Of a DNA stretch of 33,692 bases, positions 16,538 through 25,341 are shown piece after piece. The translations under genes and the position numbers were made by a program. The first letter of the stretch is position 1, and the number at the start of each line of letters is the position of its first letter. The notes under the pieces were generated by a model. The model was given only the letters and a program-made list of their open reading frames with translations, was not told the DNA's origin and did not search any database. Origin of the DNA: Candidatus Methylumidiphilus alinenensis (lineage in GTDB: Bacteria > Pseudomonadota > Gammaproteobacteria > Methylococcales > Methylococcaceae); the NCBI GenBank assembly GCA_003242955.1, contig QJPH01000592.1, forward strand, positions 1 through 33,692. Direction: 5' to 3'.

Positions 16538-17911
16538 ATGCAAATTGACGATATTCTGCAAGTTCTGCCGCTTTTTCTAAACCATTCCAACGCGGCTGTC
16601 GCGATTAAAGATATCGACGGTTGTTACCTGTTCGCCAATAGTGAGTTTAGCCGCTATGCCGATAAGCCATGGCAGGAAATCAACGGTCATTGTGATGCGG
16701 ACTTCCAGATGCCGGAGTACAACCAGAAAATACAGGACATTGAGCAATCGGCGATTTCTCTTCTGAGGGGTGTCAGTTGTGACGAGGAATTTTCCCGCGA
16801 CGGGAATACGGTGTACTATCTTTCAACGCGCTTTCCGATTTTGGATGAACTGCAACATGTGATTGGCATAGGGATAGTCGCCATGGACGTGACCGCGCAG
16901 CACCAGTCGATTAGCGAAGCAGAACAAGCTTTGTGCGCTGCTGAACAAATGAATGCCCAATTACGCTTGGCAGTTGCAAGTCTTGAACAACTGGCAAGCA
17001 CTGACCGCCTGACCAACGCGTGGAACCGCCGCCGTTTTGAAGAGGCAGTGGAAAGTGAAATTCATCGCTTTCATCGCTATGGCCATCCCCTCTCCCTGAT
17101 GATGCTTGATATCGACCATTTCAAGAAAGTCAATGACACCTACGGACACCAAGAAGGCGACAGGGTTCTCAAGCAGGTAGCGGAACGAATCTTTGCAAGC
17201 ATTCGCAAATCGGATTCCCTGACCCGCTGGGGTGGTGAAGAATTCATTGTGCTCACGCCCAATACCGGGCTGGCCTATGCAAGCATACTTGCCGAGCGGA
17301 TACGGGCCAATATCGCAATCCAGGCGGTGGGTGATGTTGGAACCGTCACCGTCAGTATTGGGGTGGCCGAATATTTTCCGACTTCTTCCAGCAAAGATTG
17401 GCTAGAACGTGCCGACCGTGCCATGTACACCGCCAAACGGGAAGGCCGAAACCGGATCGAGATTGATGCGACAGTCGGCAATGCGCCTATCGTAGCCGAA
17501 CACTTTGAAGGCCACTTCGTGCAACTGGTCTGGAAAAACGCATTCCTCTCAGGCAACGAAGTGATCGACACCCAACACCAGGGTCTGTTCCGCGTAGCCA
17601 ACGAATTGCTTGATGCAGTCCTTTCCGGTCGCCCTAGCGACGAGGTTTCGTTGATTGTCTCACGCTTATTGTCCGATGTTGTCAGGCATTTCGAGGATGA
17701 AGAGGCCATTCTTGCGGCGTTGTCCTTTCCGGGCTTGGCCGAACACGCAGGGGAGCATGCCAGGTTGGTTGCCAAGGCACTTGAATTGGCGGATGCCTTC
17801 AAGACGGGTGTCCTGTCGGTGGGTAGCCTGTTTCAGTTTTTGGCTTACGACGTGGTCACTCGCCATATGCTTGGGGCAGACCGGGAGTATTTTCCCTATA
17901 CCGCAGCCTAG
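16538..17911 (+). CDS. PAS-GGDEF diguanylate cyclase fused to a bacteriohemerythrin domain
   Basis: 457 aa, no signal peptide. PAS-like sensor at about 10-120 (NAAVAIKDIDGCYLFANSEF), short coiled coil, then a GGDEF domain at 150-310 with an intact GGEEF (232-236) and an inhibitory I-site RKSD (223-226). The C-terminal hemerythrin domain (330-450) keeps the likely di-iron ligands His347, His384, Glu388, His403, His407, His443 and Asp448. O2 or redox state at the iron site probably tunes c-di-GMP synthesis. Ribosome site weak. Confidence 0.92.
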   Translation: MQIDDILQVLPLFLNHSNAAVAIKDIDGCYLFANSEFSRYADKPWQEINGHCDADFQMPEYNQKIQDIEQSAISLLRGVSCDEEFSRDGNTVYYLSTRFPILDELQHVIGIGIVAMDVTAQHQSISEAEQALCAAEQMNAQLRLAVASLEQLASTDRLTNAWNRRRFEEAVESEIHRFHRYGHPLSLMMLDIDHFKKVNDTYGHQEGDRVLKQVAERIFASIRKSDSLTRWGGEEFIVLTPNTGLAYASILAERIRANIAIQAVGDVGTVTVSIGVAEYFPTSSSKDWLERADRAMYTAKREGRNRIEIDATVGNAPIVAEHFEGHFVQLVWKNAFLSGNEVIDTQHQGLFRVANELLDAVLSGRPSDEVSLIVSRLLSDVVRHFEDEEAILAALSFPGLAEHAGEHARLVAKALELADAFKTGVLSVGSLFQFLAYDVVTRHMLGADREYFPYTAA

Positions 17912-17919
17912 TTGGCACT

Positions 17920-17954
17920 CAGACCGGCTCGGTTTTCAAAACCAAGTCGGTCTG
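17920..17954. repeat. 17-bp hairpin between the diguanylate cyclase gene and gltX
   Basis: CAGACCGGCTCGGTTTT, a single C, then AAAACCAAGTCGGTCTG; one mismatch-type pair in the stem. No T-run, so at most a weak or bidirectional terminator. A similar unit is at 25249-25284 (CAGACCAACGCGGTTT...ACCGAGTCGGTATTG), suggesting a dispersed family. Confidence 0.55.
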
Positions 17955-18015
17955 AATCTCTCCCCCCAATTTGTTATGATATGCCCCATTCGGCGTCAAC
18001 AAAACGGACAAGTCC

Positions 18016-19431
18016 ATGAGCATACGCACACGATTCGCACCCAGCCCCACAGGCTACCTTCACATTGGCGGAGCACGCACGGCGCTTTTTTCCTGGCTTT
18101 ACGCCCGCAAACACGGCGGGACGTTCATCTTGCGGATAGAAGACACCGACTTGGAGCGGTCTACGGTTGAGTCGGTCAATGCCATTCTGGAAGGCATGAC
18201 TTGGCTGGGGCTGGAATATGAGGAGGGACCGTTCTATCAGACCGAGCGCTTTGGTCGTTACAAGGAGGTCATCAAGCAGTTGCTGGAAACCGGTCACGCT
18301 TATCATTGCTATTGCTCCAAAGAAGAATTGGACGAACTGCGCACCCGGCAAATGGAAAACAAGGAAAAGCCCCGATATGATGGGCGCTGCCGCCAACGCA
18401 CCGAACCGCGACAGGGTGTCTCTCCGGTGGTTCGCTTTCGCAACCCTGACGATGGCGCGGTGGTGATTGATGACAAGGTCAAGGGCAGGGTTGTAGTCAG
18501 CAACGCGGAGTTGGATGATCTCATCATTGCCCGTTCCGACGGATCGCCAACCTATAATTTGTCAGTGGTGGTGGACGACTTGGACATGAGGGTAACCCAT
18601 GTCATACGCGGTGATGACCATCTGAACAATACCCCGCGCCAGATGAACATCCTCAATGCCTTGGGCGCGGCAGTGCCAATCTATGCCCATGTGCCGATGA
18701 TCCTAGGTGCGGACGGCGCACGTTTGTCCAAGCGCCATGGGGCGGTCAGCGTGATGCAATACCGCGACGAAGGCTATTTGCCGGAAGCCTTGCTTAATTA
18801 TTTGGTGCGGTTAAGTTGGTCCCATGGCGACCAGGAAATCTTTTCCGTGGACGAAATGATAGGCTTGTTTGAAATCGAGGATATCAACGTGTCGGCATCT
18901 TCCTTCAATCCCGACAAGCTTTTGTGGTTAAACCACCATTATTTAATGCACTCCGACCCGCTCCATGTCGCCCACCACCTGCGCTGGCATTTGGGGCAAT
19001 TAGGCATTGACCCGTCCGATGGACCGGACCCGGTGGATATTGTCGTAGCCCAACGGGAGCGCAACAAGACTTTAGTGGATATGGCAAAAAGCAGTGTTTT
19101 CTTCTATCGGGATTTCGAGGATTATGATGAAAAGGCCGCGCAGAAAAATCTAACCGCCAACAGCGCCTTGTTGCTGCAAGACCTGCGCGATAGCCTGGAT
19201 GCCCTGCCGGCATGGAACAAGGAAGCCATACACTTATGCGTGGATTCTGTGGCAAGGGAGGCGGAAGTCAAGATGGGCGTAGTGGCGCAGCCGCTCCGTG
19301 TTGCAGTGTCGGGGACAACCGTTTCGCCTCCTATCGATATTACATTATCCTTGTTAGGGAAAGACAAGACGATATCACGAATAAATCGAGCGGTTTCATT
19401 TATTAAGCAAAAATCTGTCACAACAGGCTAG
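18016..19431 (+). CDS. gltX: Glutamyl-tRNA synthetase
   Basis: 471 aa class I aminoacyl-tRNA synthetase that charges tRNA-Glu. HIGH motif as HIGG at 16-19 ([16 protein letters not shown]); KMSKS motif as LSKR at 237-240 (ARLSKRHG). E. coli zinc ligands Cys98, Cys100 and Cys125 are conserved at the same numbers, but the fourth (His127) is Gln here. The tRNA-Glu(UUC) gene, its substrate, lies about 140 bp downstream and may be co-transcribed. Confidence 0.98.
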   Translation: MSIRTRFAPSPTGYLHIGGARTALFSWLYARKHGGTFILRIEDTDLERSTVESVNAILEGMTWLGLEYEEGPFYQTERFGRYKEVIKQLLETGHAYHCYCSKEELDELRTRQMENKEKPRYDGRCRQRTEPRQGVSPVVRFRNPDDGAVVIDDKVKGRVVVSNAELDDLIIARSDGSPTYNLSVVVDDLDMRVTHVIRGDDHLNNTPRQMNILNALGAAVPIYAHVPMILGADGARLSKRHGAVSVMQYRDEGYLPEALLNYLVRLSWSHGDQEIFSVDEMIGLFEIEDINVSASSFNPDKLLWLNHHYLMHSDPLHVAHHLRWHLGQLGIDPSDGPDPVDIVVAQRERNKTLVDMAKSSVFFYRDFEDYDEKAAQKNLTANSALLLQDLRDSLDALPAWNKEAIHLCVDSVAREAEVKMGVVAQPLRVAVSGTTVSPPIDITLSLLGKDKTISRINRAVSFIKQKSVTTG

Positions 19432-19477
19432 ACGGAAAGCTTAACACCATTTATAATAATTGGCTCAAGTTGCTTAG

Positions 19478-19553
<76 letters not shown>

Positions 19554-19571
19554 AAGTTCTTGAAACCTTTA

Positions 19572-19647
19572 GTCCCCATCGTCTAGAGGCCTAGGACACC
19601 GCCCTTTCACGGCGGCGACGGGGGTTCGAATCCCCCTGGGGACGCCA
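19572..19647 (+). tRNA. tRNA-Glu (anticodon UUC)
   Basis: 76 nt with encoded CCA. Acceptor GTCCCCA/TGGGGAC; anticodon stem CCGCC/GGCGG around loop CTTTCAC, anticodon TTC; T-loop TTCGAAT. 18 nt after tRNA-Ala; followed by a rho-independent terminator. Confidence 0.97.
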
Positions 19648-19711
19648 AATCCTTAAATTACGGAAAGTTTAAAGTTCCGTGTTTAGCTGGCGAAGTCCAA
19701 AGCCAAAAAAT

Positions 19712-19739
19712 GCCCGGTCAATGACCGGGCTTTTTTTTT
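19712..19739 (+). terminator. Rho-independent terminator after the tRNA pair
   Basis: GCCCGGTCA (19712-19720), a single-A loop region, TGACCGGGC (19722-19730), then nine T. Ends the gltX-tRNA transcript. Confidence 0.93.
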
Positions 19740-19756
19740 GCAATTCAATTGCAAAA
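19736..19756. promoter_or_regulatory. Perfect 21-bp palindrome upstream of the cytochrome cluster
   Basis: TTTTGCAATT, a central C, AATTGCAAAA. It lies about 50 bp upstream of the candidate -35 of the cytochrome operon and overlaps the T-run of the preceding terminator. The dyad would suit a homodimeric regulator, but part may be fortuitous because it uses terminator bases. Confidence 0.35.
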
Positions 19757-19807
19757 TTAGCAACTGAATGTTGACAATGAGTTTGTTGTATAAAGGGCAA
19801 CGTATAG

Positions 19808-19836
19808 TTGACATTAAGCCACATACCGTTTAAATT
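19808..19836 (+). promoter_or_regulatory. Candidate sigma70 promoter of the cytochrome/Mtr cluster
   Basis: Consensus TTGACA (19808-19813), 17-bp spacer, TAAATT (19831-19836), about 37 bp before the ATG of the first cytochrome gene. A second TTGACA at 19771 lacks a well-spaced -10. Confidence 0.5.
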
Positions 19837-19873
19837 CCTTACCAAATAAAATTAATTTTTCTGGGGGAACTTT

Positions 19874-20212
19874 ATGAGAATTTCACAAACAACGCTAGTT
19901 TGCGCCTTTATTGCCTCGGCACTTTTCGCATTTGATGCCAATGCCGTCGATGCCGATGCGGCGAAGGCGCTAGCTAAGAAAAGCAACTGCCTGCGCTGTC
20001 ACGGCATCGACAAGGAAAAAACCGGGCCTGCGTTTAACGCGGTAGCCGCCAAATACAAAGGTGTGGGGACTGCCGAAGAAAAGCTGATAAAGCATCTCGC
20101 CTCGGGGGAAAAAGCCAAGTTCCCCGACGGTCATGAAGAAGATCATATGATACTCAAGACGGACGATCCTGCCGACACCAAAAATCTGGTGGATTGGATT
20201 CTGTCGCTCTGA
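19874..20212 (+). CDS. Periplasmic class I monoheme cytochrome c
   Basis: 112 aa. Signal peptide to about residue 24 (FAFDANA). One heme site, Cys39-Leu-Arg-Cys42-His43 (NCLRCHGIDKEKTGPAFNAVA); the likely distal ligand is Met92 in EEDHMILKT. GGGGGAA lies 4 nt upstream of the ATG. The small soluble cytochrome is the first gene of the MtrA/MtrB cluster, so it probably shuttles electrons between the decaheme conduit and periplasmic or inner-membrane partners, as proposed for MtoD-like proteins. Confidence 0.92.
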   Translation: MRISQTTLVCAFIASALFAFDANAVDADAAKALAKKSNCLRCHGIDKEKTGPAFNAVAAKYKGVGTAEEKLIKHLASGEKAKFPDGHEEDHMILKTDDPADTKNLVDWILSL

Positions 20213-20368
20213 TTTTTAGCCCCTAATTTCCCTTGAGCCGCCCTCCTGAGAGAAGGCGGCAACTGGGTGACAGGTATGTTGAAGATCGACGCACCCCACC
20301 AAACCCAAATCCTGGGCCATCCCTTGCCTAGCCACAACGGTAGTATTTGTTCCTGAAAAGCGAAAATT

Positions 20369-21391
20369 ATGAACCTATTGATTAAAATAATTCTTGTCTG
20401 CGGGATGATGTTTTCATCCGCCTATGCAGAAACGGCCCCTGCCGAAGTATTGGGTAGCCCATTGGTCAAGCCTGGCGTTGCGGGTAACTCTGCGGCGAAG
20501 CCAGCCCAGGGTTTGGACCAAGACGCAGTGTGTACTAGTTGCCATGACGAGAATGACAGCAAGCCCATCCTCGCCATCTACCAGACACCGCACGGCAATA
20601 AGGCCGATGCGCGCACCCCGTCTTGCCAGCAGTGCCACGGTCAGAGCGATGCCCATTTGAAAGGCGTTCCCGGCCAGAAAGGGCGGGCCGCCCCCGACAT
20701 CGTGTTTGGCACAAAAACCAAAGACCATGAGCCAACCCTGCCCGCTACCCAAAATGATAAATGCATTAGCTGCCACCAAAGCGGTTTGCGTACCCATTGG
20801 AGCGGTAGCCAGCATGATATGCAAGGCGTGACATGCAGCAACTGCCATACGGCTCACACACCCAAAGACAAGGTGCTTGAGAGAATCAGCCAGCCGGACG
20901 TTTGCTTTACTTGCCACCAGACCCAGCGGTCAGAGACCCATCTATTCTCCACCCACCCCATTTTGGCCGGCAAGACCGCTTGCTCGGAATGCCATAACCC
21001 CCATGGTTCCACGGGTCCGAAGATGCTAGTCAAACAATCGACTAACGAGACCTGTTATACCTGCCATGCTGAAAAGCGCGGTCCCTTCCTGTGGGAACAC
21101 TCGCCGGTATTTGACGATTGCACCAACTGCCACACGCCGCATGGCTCCAACAATTCACCGTTGTTGAAACAGCGAGTGCCTTGGTTGTGTCAAGAGTGCC
21201 ATACGGCCGATCATGCCAGTACGGTGAACAGCGGGTCGAATTTGATCAATGGCGATGTGACGACCGTTGATGGCAAGCAAACCTTTAACAACCTTTCACC
21301 GCGTGCCCAGGCTAATGGCCTTGCTTGTTTGAACTGCCATTCGATGATTCATGGATCGAACCATCCTGCCGGCGCTAAATTCAACCGATAA
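20369..21391 (+). CDS. mtrA: Decaheme cytochrome c, MtrA/DmsE/PioA family
   Basis: 340 aa. Signal peptide MNLLIKIILVCGMMFSSAYA. Ten CxxCH sites in order: CTSCH (Cys55), CQQCH, CISCH, CSNCH, CFTCH, CSECH, CYTCH, CTNCH, CQECH, CLNCH. Ten hemes in roughly 340 residues is the MtrA signature, a molecular wire that sits inside the MtrB barrel. Paired directly with an MtrB-like gene 22 bp downstream. No outer-surface MtrC/OmcA-type gene is in the window. The direction of electron flow (metal reduction or Fe(II)/extracellular donor oxidation) cannot be told from sequence. Symbol given by family; an mtoA or pioA label would be equally fair. Confidence 0.95.
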   Translation: MNLLIKIILVCGMMFSSAYAETAPAEVLGSPLVKPGVAGNSAAKPAQGLDQDAVCTSCHDENDSKPILAIYQTPHGNKADARTPSCQQCHGQSDAHLKGVPGQKGRAAPDIVFGTKTKDHEPTLPATQNDKCISCHQSGLRTHWSGSQHDMQGVTCSNCHTAHTPKDKVLERISQPDVCFTCHQTQRSETHLFSTHPILAGKTACSECHNPHGSTGPKMLVKQSTNETCYTCHAEKRGPFLWEHSPVFDDCTNCHTPHGSNNSPLLKQRVPWLCQECHTADHASTVNSGSNLINGDVTTVDGKQTFNNLSPRAQANGLACLNCHSMIHGSNHPAGAKFNR

Positions 21392-21413
21392 ACCAGAATA
21401 AGCGGGAAGAATC

Positions 21414-24059
21414 ATGGACAACAAAAATGTAAGCTTCAAACTAAAGGCCAGCGCATTCGCTGTCTTCACCACCTTGCTAATGGGTCAATCCGCAATCGCC
21501 GAAAATGCGACAGGGCAACCCACTGCCAAACCGGTTAAAGCCAGCCATGCGACCAAACACAAAAAAGCCAAAGCGACGACTGCTGGCAAAACGGTAAAAG
21601 CCGCTCCTGTCGCTAGACCTATTGCGGTTGCCCCTGCGCCTAAACCGGCGGTAGCGTTAGCCGGTACGGCAACAAAAGTGGCCGATGCATCGGACAACGC
21701 TGAGTTGAGAGAACTGACGACACCCCAAAGCACCATAGAGGCGGGCGTACTCGGGGTGAGTAATGGCAGTTGGAAGTACGGTCAGTATAACGGTCTGCCG
21801 GATAGCGGAGCCTATGGAATCGGCAACTTTGACATCAAAGGCGGTGGTGCTTACGATAGCAAAGATGCCACCCGTTGGCGCTTGACCGGCAAGAACATTG
21901 GTCTGGAAACACGCGAATTCACCGGCGAATATAAGGACCAGGGCAAATATAAGCTCAATTTCGGCTATGACGAAATTACCCAATACAAACAAGGCACCTA
22001 CCAGACACCTTACATCGGTGCGGGCGGTAATGAGCTTTTTTTACCCCCCAATTGGAAGTATCCGACGACAGCCAATAACATGCGGACCTTGCCGAGTTCT
22101 GACCAACCGCTGTTTCAAGGCGTTGAATTGTCCACCAAGCGTCGTCGATTCGATGGCGGGTTCAGTTATTTTCTGGACAACGAATGGGAGGCCAAAGCCA
22201 GTATGCGCCACGAGGAAAGAAATGGCATCCAAGCACTGGGTGCCCCGATTGTAGCAAGTAGGTCGGTCACGCTGCCTAATCCTATTTCCCAGTCAACGGA
22301 TCAGATCAACGCCAGCCTTAACTTCACTGGCGAAAAAGCATACGGATCATTAGCGTATTACGGATCAATATTCCATAACGACTACAACTCGGTAATCTTC
22401 CAAAACGCATTCTCAGCGCCAGCGGCTGGCAACCCAAAATTTGGGCAGATGAGTAGCATGCCGGACAACCAGTTCCATCAGTTTATTATGAATGGCGGGT
22501 ATAACTTTTCAGCAGACACCAAGTTAGTCGGTTCCGGTGGCTATGGTCGCAATTGGCAGGATCAAAACTTCCTTCCGTATAGCACCTCGACTTTTGCGAT
22601 GCCCACCCAAGGCAATCTGAATGGCGCGGTGGATTTCAAGAATGTCAATGTCAAGCTGACCCATAAGGCGACCAAGGATTTGAATTTTGCGGCATCGTAT
22701 AAATACGACGAGCGCGAAAACCTCACGTCTGTTCACACTTACCAGTTTCCTGATGTGGATACCGCCGGGGCAGGCACTAATTTCCGCAATAACACGCCAT
22801 TCAGCCGAAGAGTCCAAACCGGTAATCTTGATGCTAACTATACCATCGCCAAGGGACATAATTTGAAGCTCGGCTACGAAGTGCAAAACATTGACCGTTG
22901 GTGTAACGGCACATGGACCTCTTGTGTCGATTCATCGACAACTCTGGAAAACATCGGCAAGATCGACTATCGTGGCAACCCGATAGATAGACTAACGACT
23001 AATCTAGGTTACGCCTATTCCAATCGGAGTGCCTATAACTACAATCAAGATAACGCGTATTTGGCATCATTCCAAGGGCCACAGACCTTATCTCAATTGA
23101 GACTATACGATTCTTATTTGGCGACAGGAATACCCGCATGGGGTCCGTTCTTAGGATATCCCACCAAGGGAATGCCCTACCCGTATCCCGGCGTGTTTGT
23201 GAACAATAACCCAGTTACGCTCGCTCCAGGCGGTGGCAATGCACTGGATATAAACGGCTTGGGTCGCTTCAACACAGCACCGCGAGACCGCCAAAGTTTC
23301 CATTCCTTGCTGAGTTATCAGTTGACCGATAAACTGGCGTTATCCGTCAACGGGGATTACAAATACGATAACTACTATGAATCGAACTATGGACTGCAAT
23401 CGTCGAAGAATTGGTCCCTCAACTTCGACAGCAGCTATAACTTCAGCGAAGACCTTAGTGGGCATGTGTTTTACACCTACCAAGATATATTTAACAAGAC
23501 GGCGGGTTCATCAGCCGGCAGTAATAGCAACACAGGCAGCACAGCAGCGGGTTCTGTCGTCGGCGGATGTGTCAATAATGTGTTGGCAAAGAATGTTGCT
23601 GCCAAGATTGACCCCTGCCTGAACTGGCTGTCCAACATGGGCAATAACATCAACACGGTGGGCTTGGGTCTGAAGCAGAAGGGATTGTTTTCTGGCAAAC
23701 TCGATCTTAACGGGGATTTCCTGTTGAGCTTTGCGAAAACCACCACAGATGTAACCGGTGGGCAATATTCATCCGTCACCGGGGCCAATGCAACCACTGG
23801 GCCATTCTATTATATCCCGGCCACTAACATGCCGATTGTCAACACCCAGACTTATCAGTTCAAGCTGAATGCCAAATACAACATCAACAAAGCCTCGGCG
23901 GTTAATTTGGTCTACTCTTTCCAGCACATGTGGAGTAATGATTACACCTACATCGGCATGCAGCCTTTCGGGACACCAACGGGTGTGATGCCCACCAATA
24001 TGCAGGCTCCGGTTTACTCGATTCACGCCGTGGGTTTGTCATACATCTATAATTTCTAG
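21414..24059 (+). CDS. mtrB: MtrB/PioB-family outer-membrane beta-barrel
   Basis: 881 aa. Signal peptide ends near residue 29 (LLMGQSAIA). A Lys/Ala/Pro-rich linker (about 30-90) is followed by a long barrel domain with alternating strands such as WRLTGKNIGLETREFTGEY and KYKLNFGYDEIT, ending SIHAVGLSYIYNF with a terminal Phe as in outer-membrane proteins. GGAAG precedes the ATG. It would form the pore sheath around the decaheme cytochrome. The N-terminal CxxC of Shewanella MtrB is absent; the only cysteines are two widely spaced pairs in presumed loops (WCNGTWTSC; GGCVNN...DPC). The linker is unusually long. Confidence 0.92.
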   Translation: MDNKNVSFKLKASAFAVFTTLLMGQSAIAENATGQPTAKPVKASHATKHKKAKATTAGKTVKAAPVARPIAVAPAPKPAVALAGTATKVADASDNAELRELTTPQSTIEAGVLGVSNGSWKYGQYNGLPDSGAYGIGNFDIKGGGAYDSKDATRWRLTGKNIGLETREFTGEYKDQGKYKLNFGYDEITQYKQGTYQTPYIGAGGNELFLPPNWKYPTTANNMRTLPSSDQPLFQGVELSTKRRRFDGGFSYFLDNEWEAKASMRHEERNGIQALGAPIVASRSVTLPNPISQSTDQINASLNFTGEKAYGSLAYYGSIFHNDYNSVIFQNAFSAPAAGNPKFGQMSSMPDNQFHQFIMNGGYNFSADTKLVGSGGYGRNWQDQNFLPYSTSTFAMPTQGNLNGAVDFKNVNVKLTHKATKDLNFAASYKYDERENLTSVHTYQFPDVDTAGAGTNFRNNTPFSRRVQTGNLDANYTIAKGHNLKLGYEVQNIDRWCNGTWTSCVDSSTTLENIGKIDYRGNPIDRLTTNLGYAYSNRSAYNYNQDNAYLASFQGPQTLSQLRLYDSYLATGIPAWGPFLGYPTKGMPYPYPGVFVNNNPVTLAPGGGNALDINGLGRFNTAPRDRQSFHSLLSYQLTDKLALSVNGDYKYDNYYESNYGLQSSKNWSLNFDSSYNFSEDLSGHVFYTYQDIFNKTAGSSAGSNSNTGSTAAGSVVGGCVNNVLAKNVAAKIDPCLNWLSNMGNNINTVGLGLKQKGLFSGKLDLNGDFLLSFAKTTTDVTGGQYSSVTGANATTGPFYYIPATNMPIVNTQTYQFKLNAKYNINKASAVNLVYSFQHMWSNDYTYIGMQPFGTPTGVMPTNMQAPVYSIHAVGLSYIYNF

Positions 24060-24069
24060 GCGACTGATA

Positions 24070-24810
24070 ATGATTGACACCAAACAGATTACCACGCTGG
24101 GCAAATTGCCAATGCCTTTCAAGGTGTTGTACACTGGCTTTTTGCTAGTCATCGGCGTGGGCTTGATGATGGCGGGGGCTCAGATCATGCTGACCCATGG
24201 CATGGCGGATGGCAAACCGGGTTTGTCTAAAGAGGATATTGTCTATAGTTACTATGGCAACCGGTCCGGCTCCAAACTGGAGGCTGCCCTTACGGGTAAG
24301 ATGAAAGCGAATGCACCAGACGAGGTGCGCTTTAAATTGATCCAGTGGGCACGCGACGAAGCACCGATGGATCAATGGGATAAGATCGGCCCTTTATTGG
24401 AACAAAATTGCAGCAAGTGCCATGATGAGGATTCCGGGCTGGATTTGGTGGCAAAAAAGGAAGTTGCGCAGAAGTTGGCACAAGTTGACCATGGGGCCAG
24501 TTTTGCCGGCCTTACCCGGGTATCCCATATCCATTTGTTTGGCATTAGTTTCATTTTCTTGTTTGTGGGTTGGATATTTGCCATGTCTGAATTTAACGCC
24601 CGATGGAAACTGATTCTGATTGCAACCCCGTTTATTTTCTTGATTCTAGATATTCTGTCTTGGTGGCTGACTAAATTCTGGCCTGAATTTGCTTGGCTCA
24701 CCATGATAGGCGGTTTTGGCTATAGTTTGGCCTCTACTGTGATGATATTTACATCCCTGATGCAAATGTGGTTGCCGCGTTGGGCAGATGAGGATTGGAA
24801 AGCTTCCTAA
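24070..24810 (+). CDS. Four-helix inner-membrane protein with one c-type heme site
   Basis: 246 aa, no family name recognised. Predicted helices at about 18-42, 152-172, 179-200 and 207-232. Between helices 1 and 2 lies a soluble segment (43-150) with one CxxCH, Cys114-Ser-Lys-Cys117-His118 (LEQNCSKCHDEDSGLDL). The second helix opens VSHIHLFGISF, with His153 and His155 at the membrane face, possible ligands for a second heme or a quinol site. It starts 11 bp after mtrB, so it belongs to the conduit. I infer it connects the quinone pool to the periplasmic cytochromes, a role filled by CymA elsewhere. Confidence 0.75.
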   Translation: MIDTKQITTLGKLPMPFKVLYTGFLLVIGVGLMMAGAQIMLTHGMADGKPGLSKEDIVYSYYGNRSGSKLEAALTGKMKANAPDEVRFKLIQWARDEAPMDQWDKIGPLLEQNCSKCHDEDSGLDLVAKKEVAQKLAQVDHGASFAGLTRVSHIHLFGISFIFLFVGWIFAMSEFNARWKLILIATPFIFLILDILSWWLTKFWPEFAWLTMIGGFGYSLASTVMIFTSLMQMWLPRWADEDWKAS

Positions 24811-25341
24811 ACGGTTGTTCTTGTTGTTCTGGTTCTGGTTCCCAGGCTCCAGTGCTCATCGTTATACACAAGTGTGGCGATATTTGTCAGAACACATGAA
24901 TCTTCGACAATTCCAAAGAGCAAGTTTCACGCAAAGACGCAAAGGCGCAAAGAAAATCGCTCTTCTTTGCGTGAAACTACTTTTTCCGGTAAAGATGGTA
25001 TAACCCGTATTCCACGGAATATTTCGACTCGGACGGACTTGTGTATAACGGCGGACGCAGGAGCGCGGGAACCATTAGGAATAACTTCATTTTGGAAGTC
25101 GGAACATTCCATTAGTTCCGGCAATTCACTAATTCACCCCAAATACCTGCAATTGTTTCTCAACTCGCGTATATTAAACTGGCAGGCTGTTTAATAGTAG
25201 CAGCCAGTTTTTAATTCTAAATCCCACGCAAGATTAACGTTAGGGGTCATTGACAGACCAACGCGGTTTAAAAAACCGAGTCGGTATTGATAACGGCGGT
25301 TAAGCTGTAGTGCGAAATAAAGATAACGAGGTAAATAGATC
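24811..25341. other. Gene-free region with inverted repeats
   Basis: No credible gene. Contains AGTTTCACGCAAAG (24923-24936) with its complement at 24965-24978; a terminator-like AAACTGGC (25176-25183) with GCCAGTTT (25203-25210) followed by TT, which could end the conduit transcript; and a hairpin at 25249-25284 related to 17920-17954. Confidence 0.55.

Noticed and set aside
17920-17954. Terminator before gltX
   Set aside because: Good stem but no T-run, and a related unit exists elsewhere, so it is listed as a repeat.
19874-24810. MtrC/OmcA-type surface multiheme cytochrome in the cluster
   Set aside because: Only one decaheme protein is present and it is MtrA-like with an ordinary signal peptide, no lipobox.
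24788-25194. Short ORFs after the conduit cluster
   Set aside because: They run through inverted repeats and lack recognisable domains.
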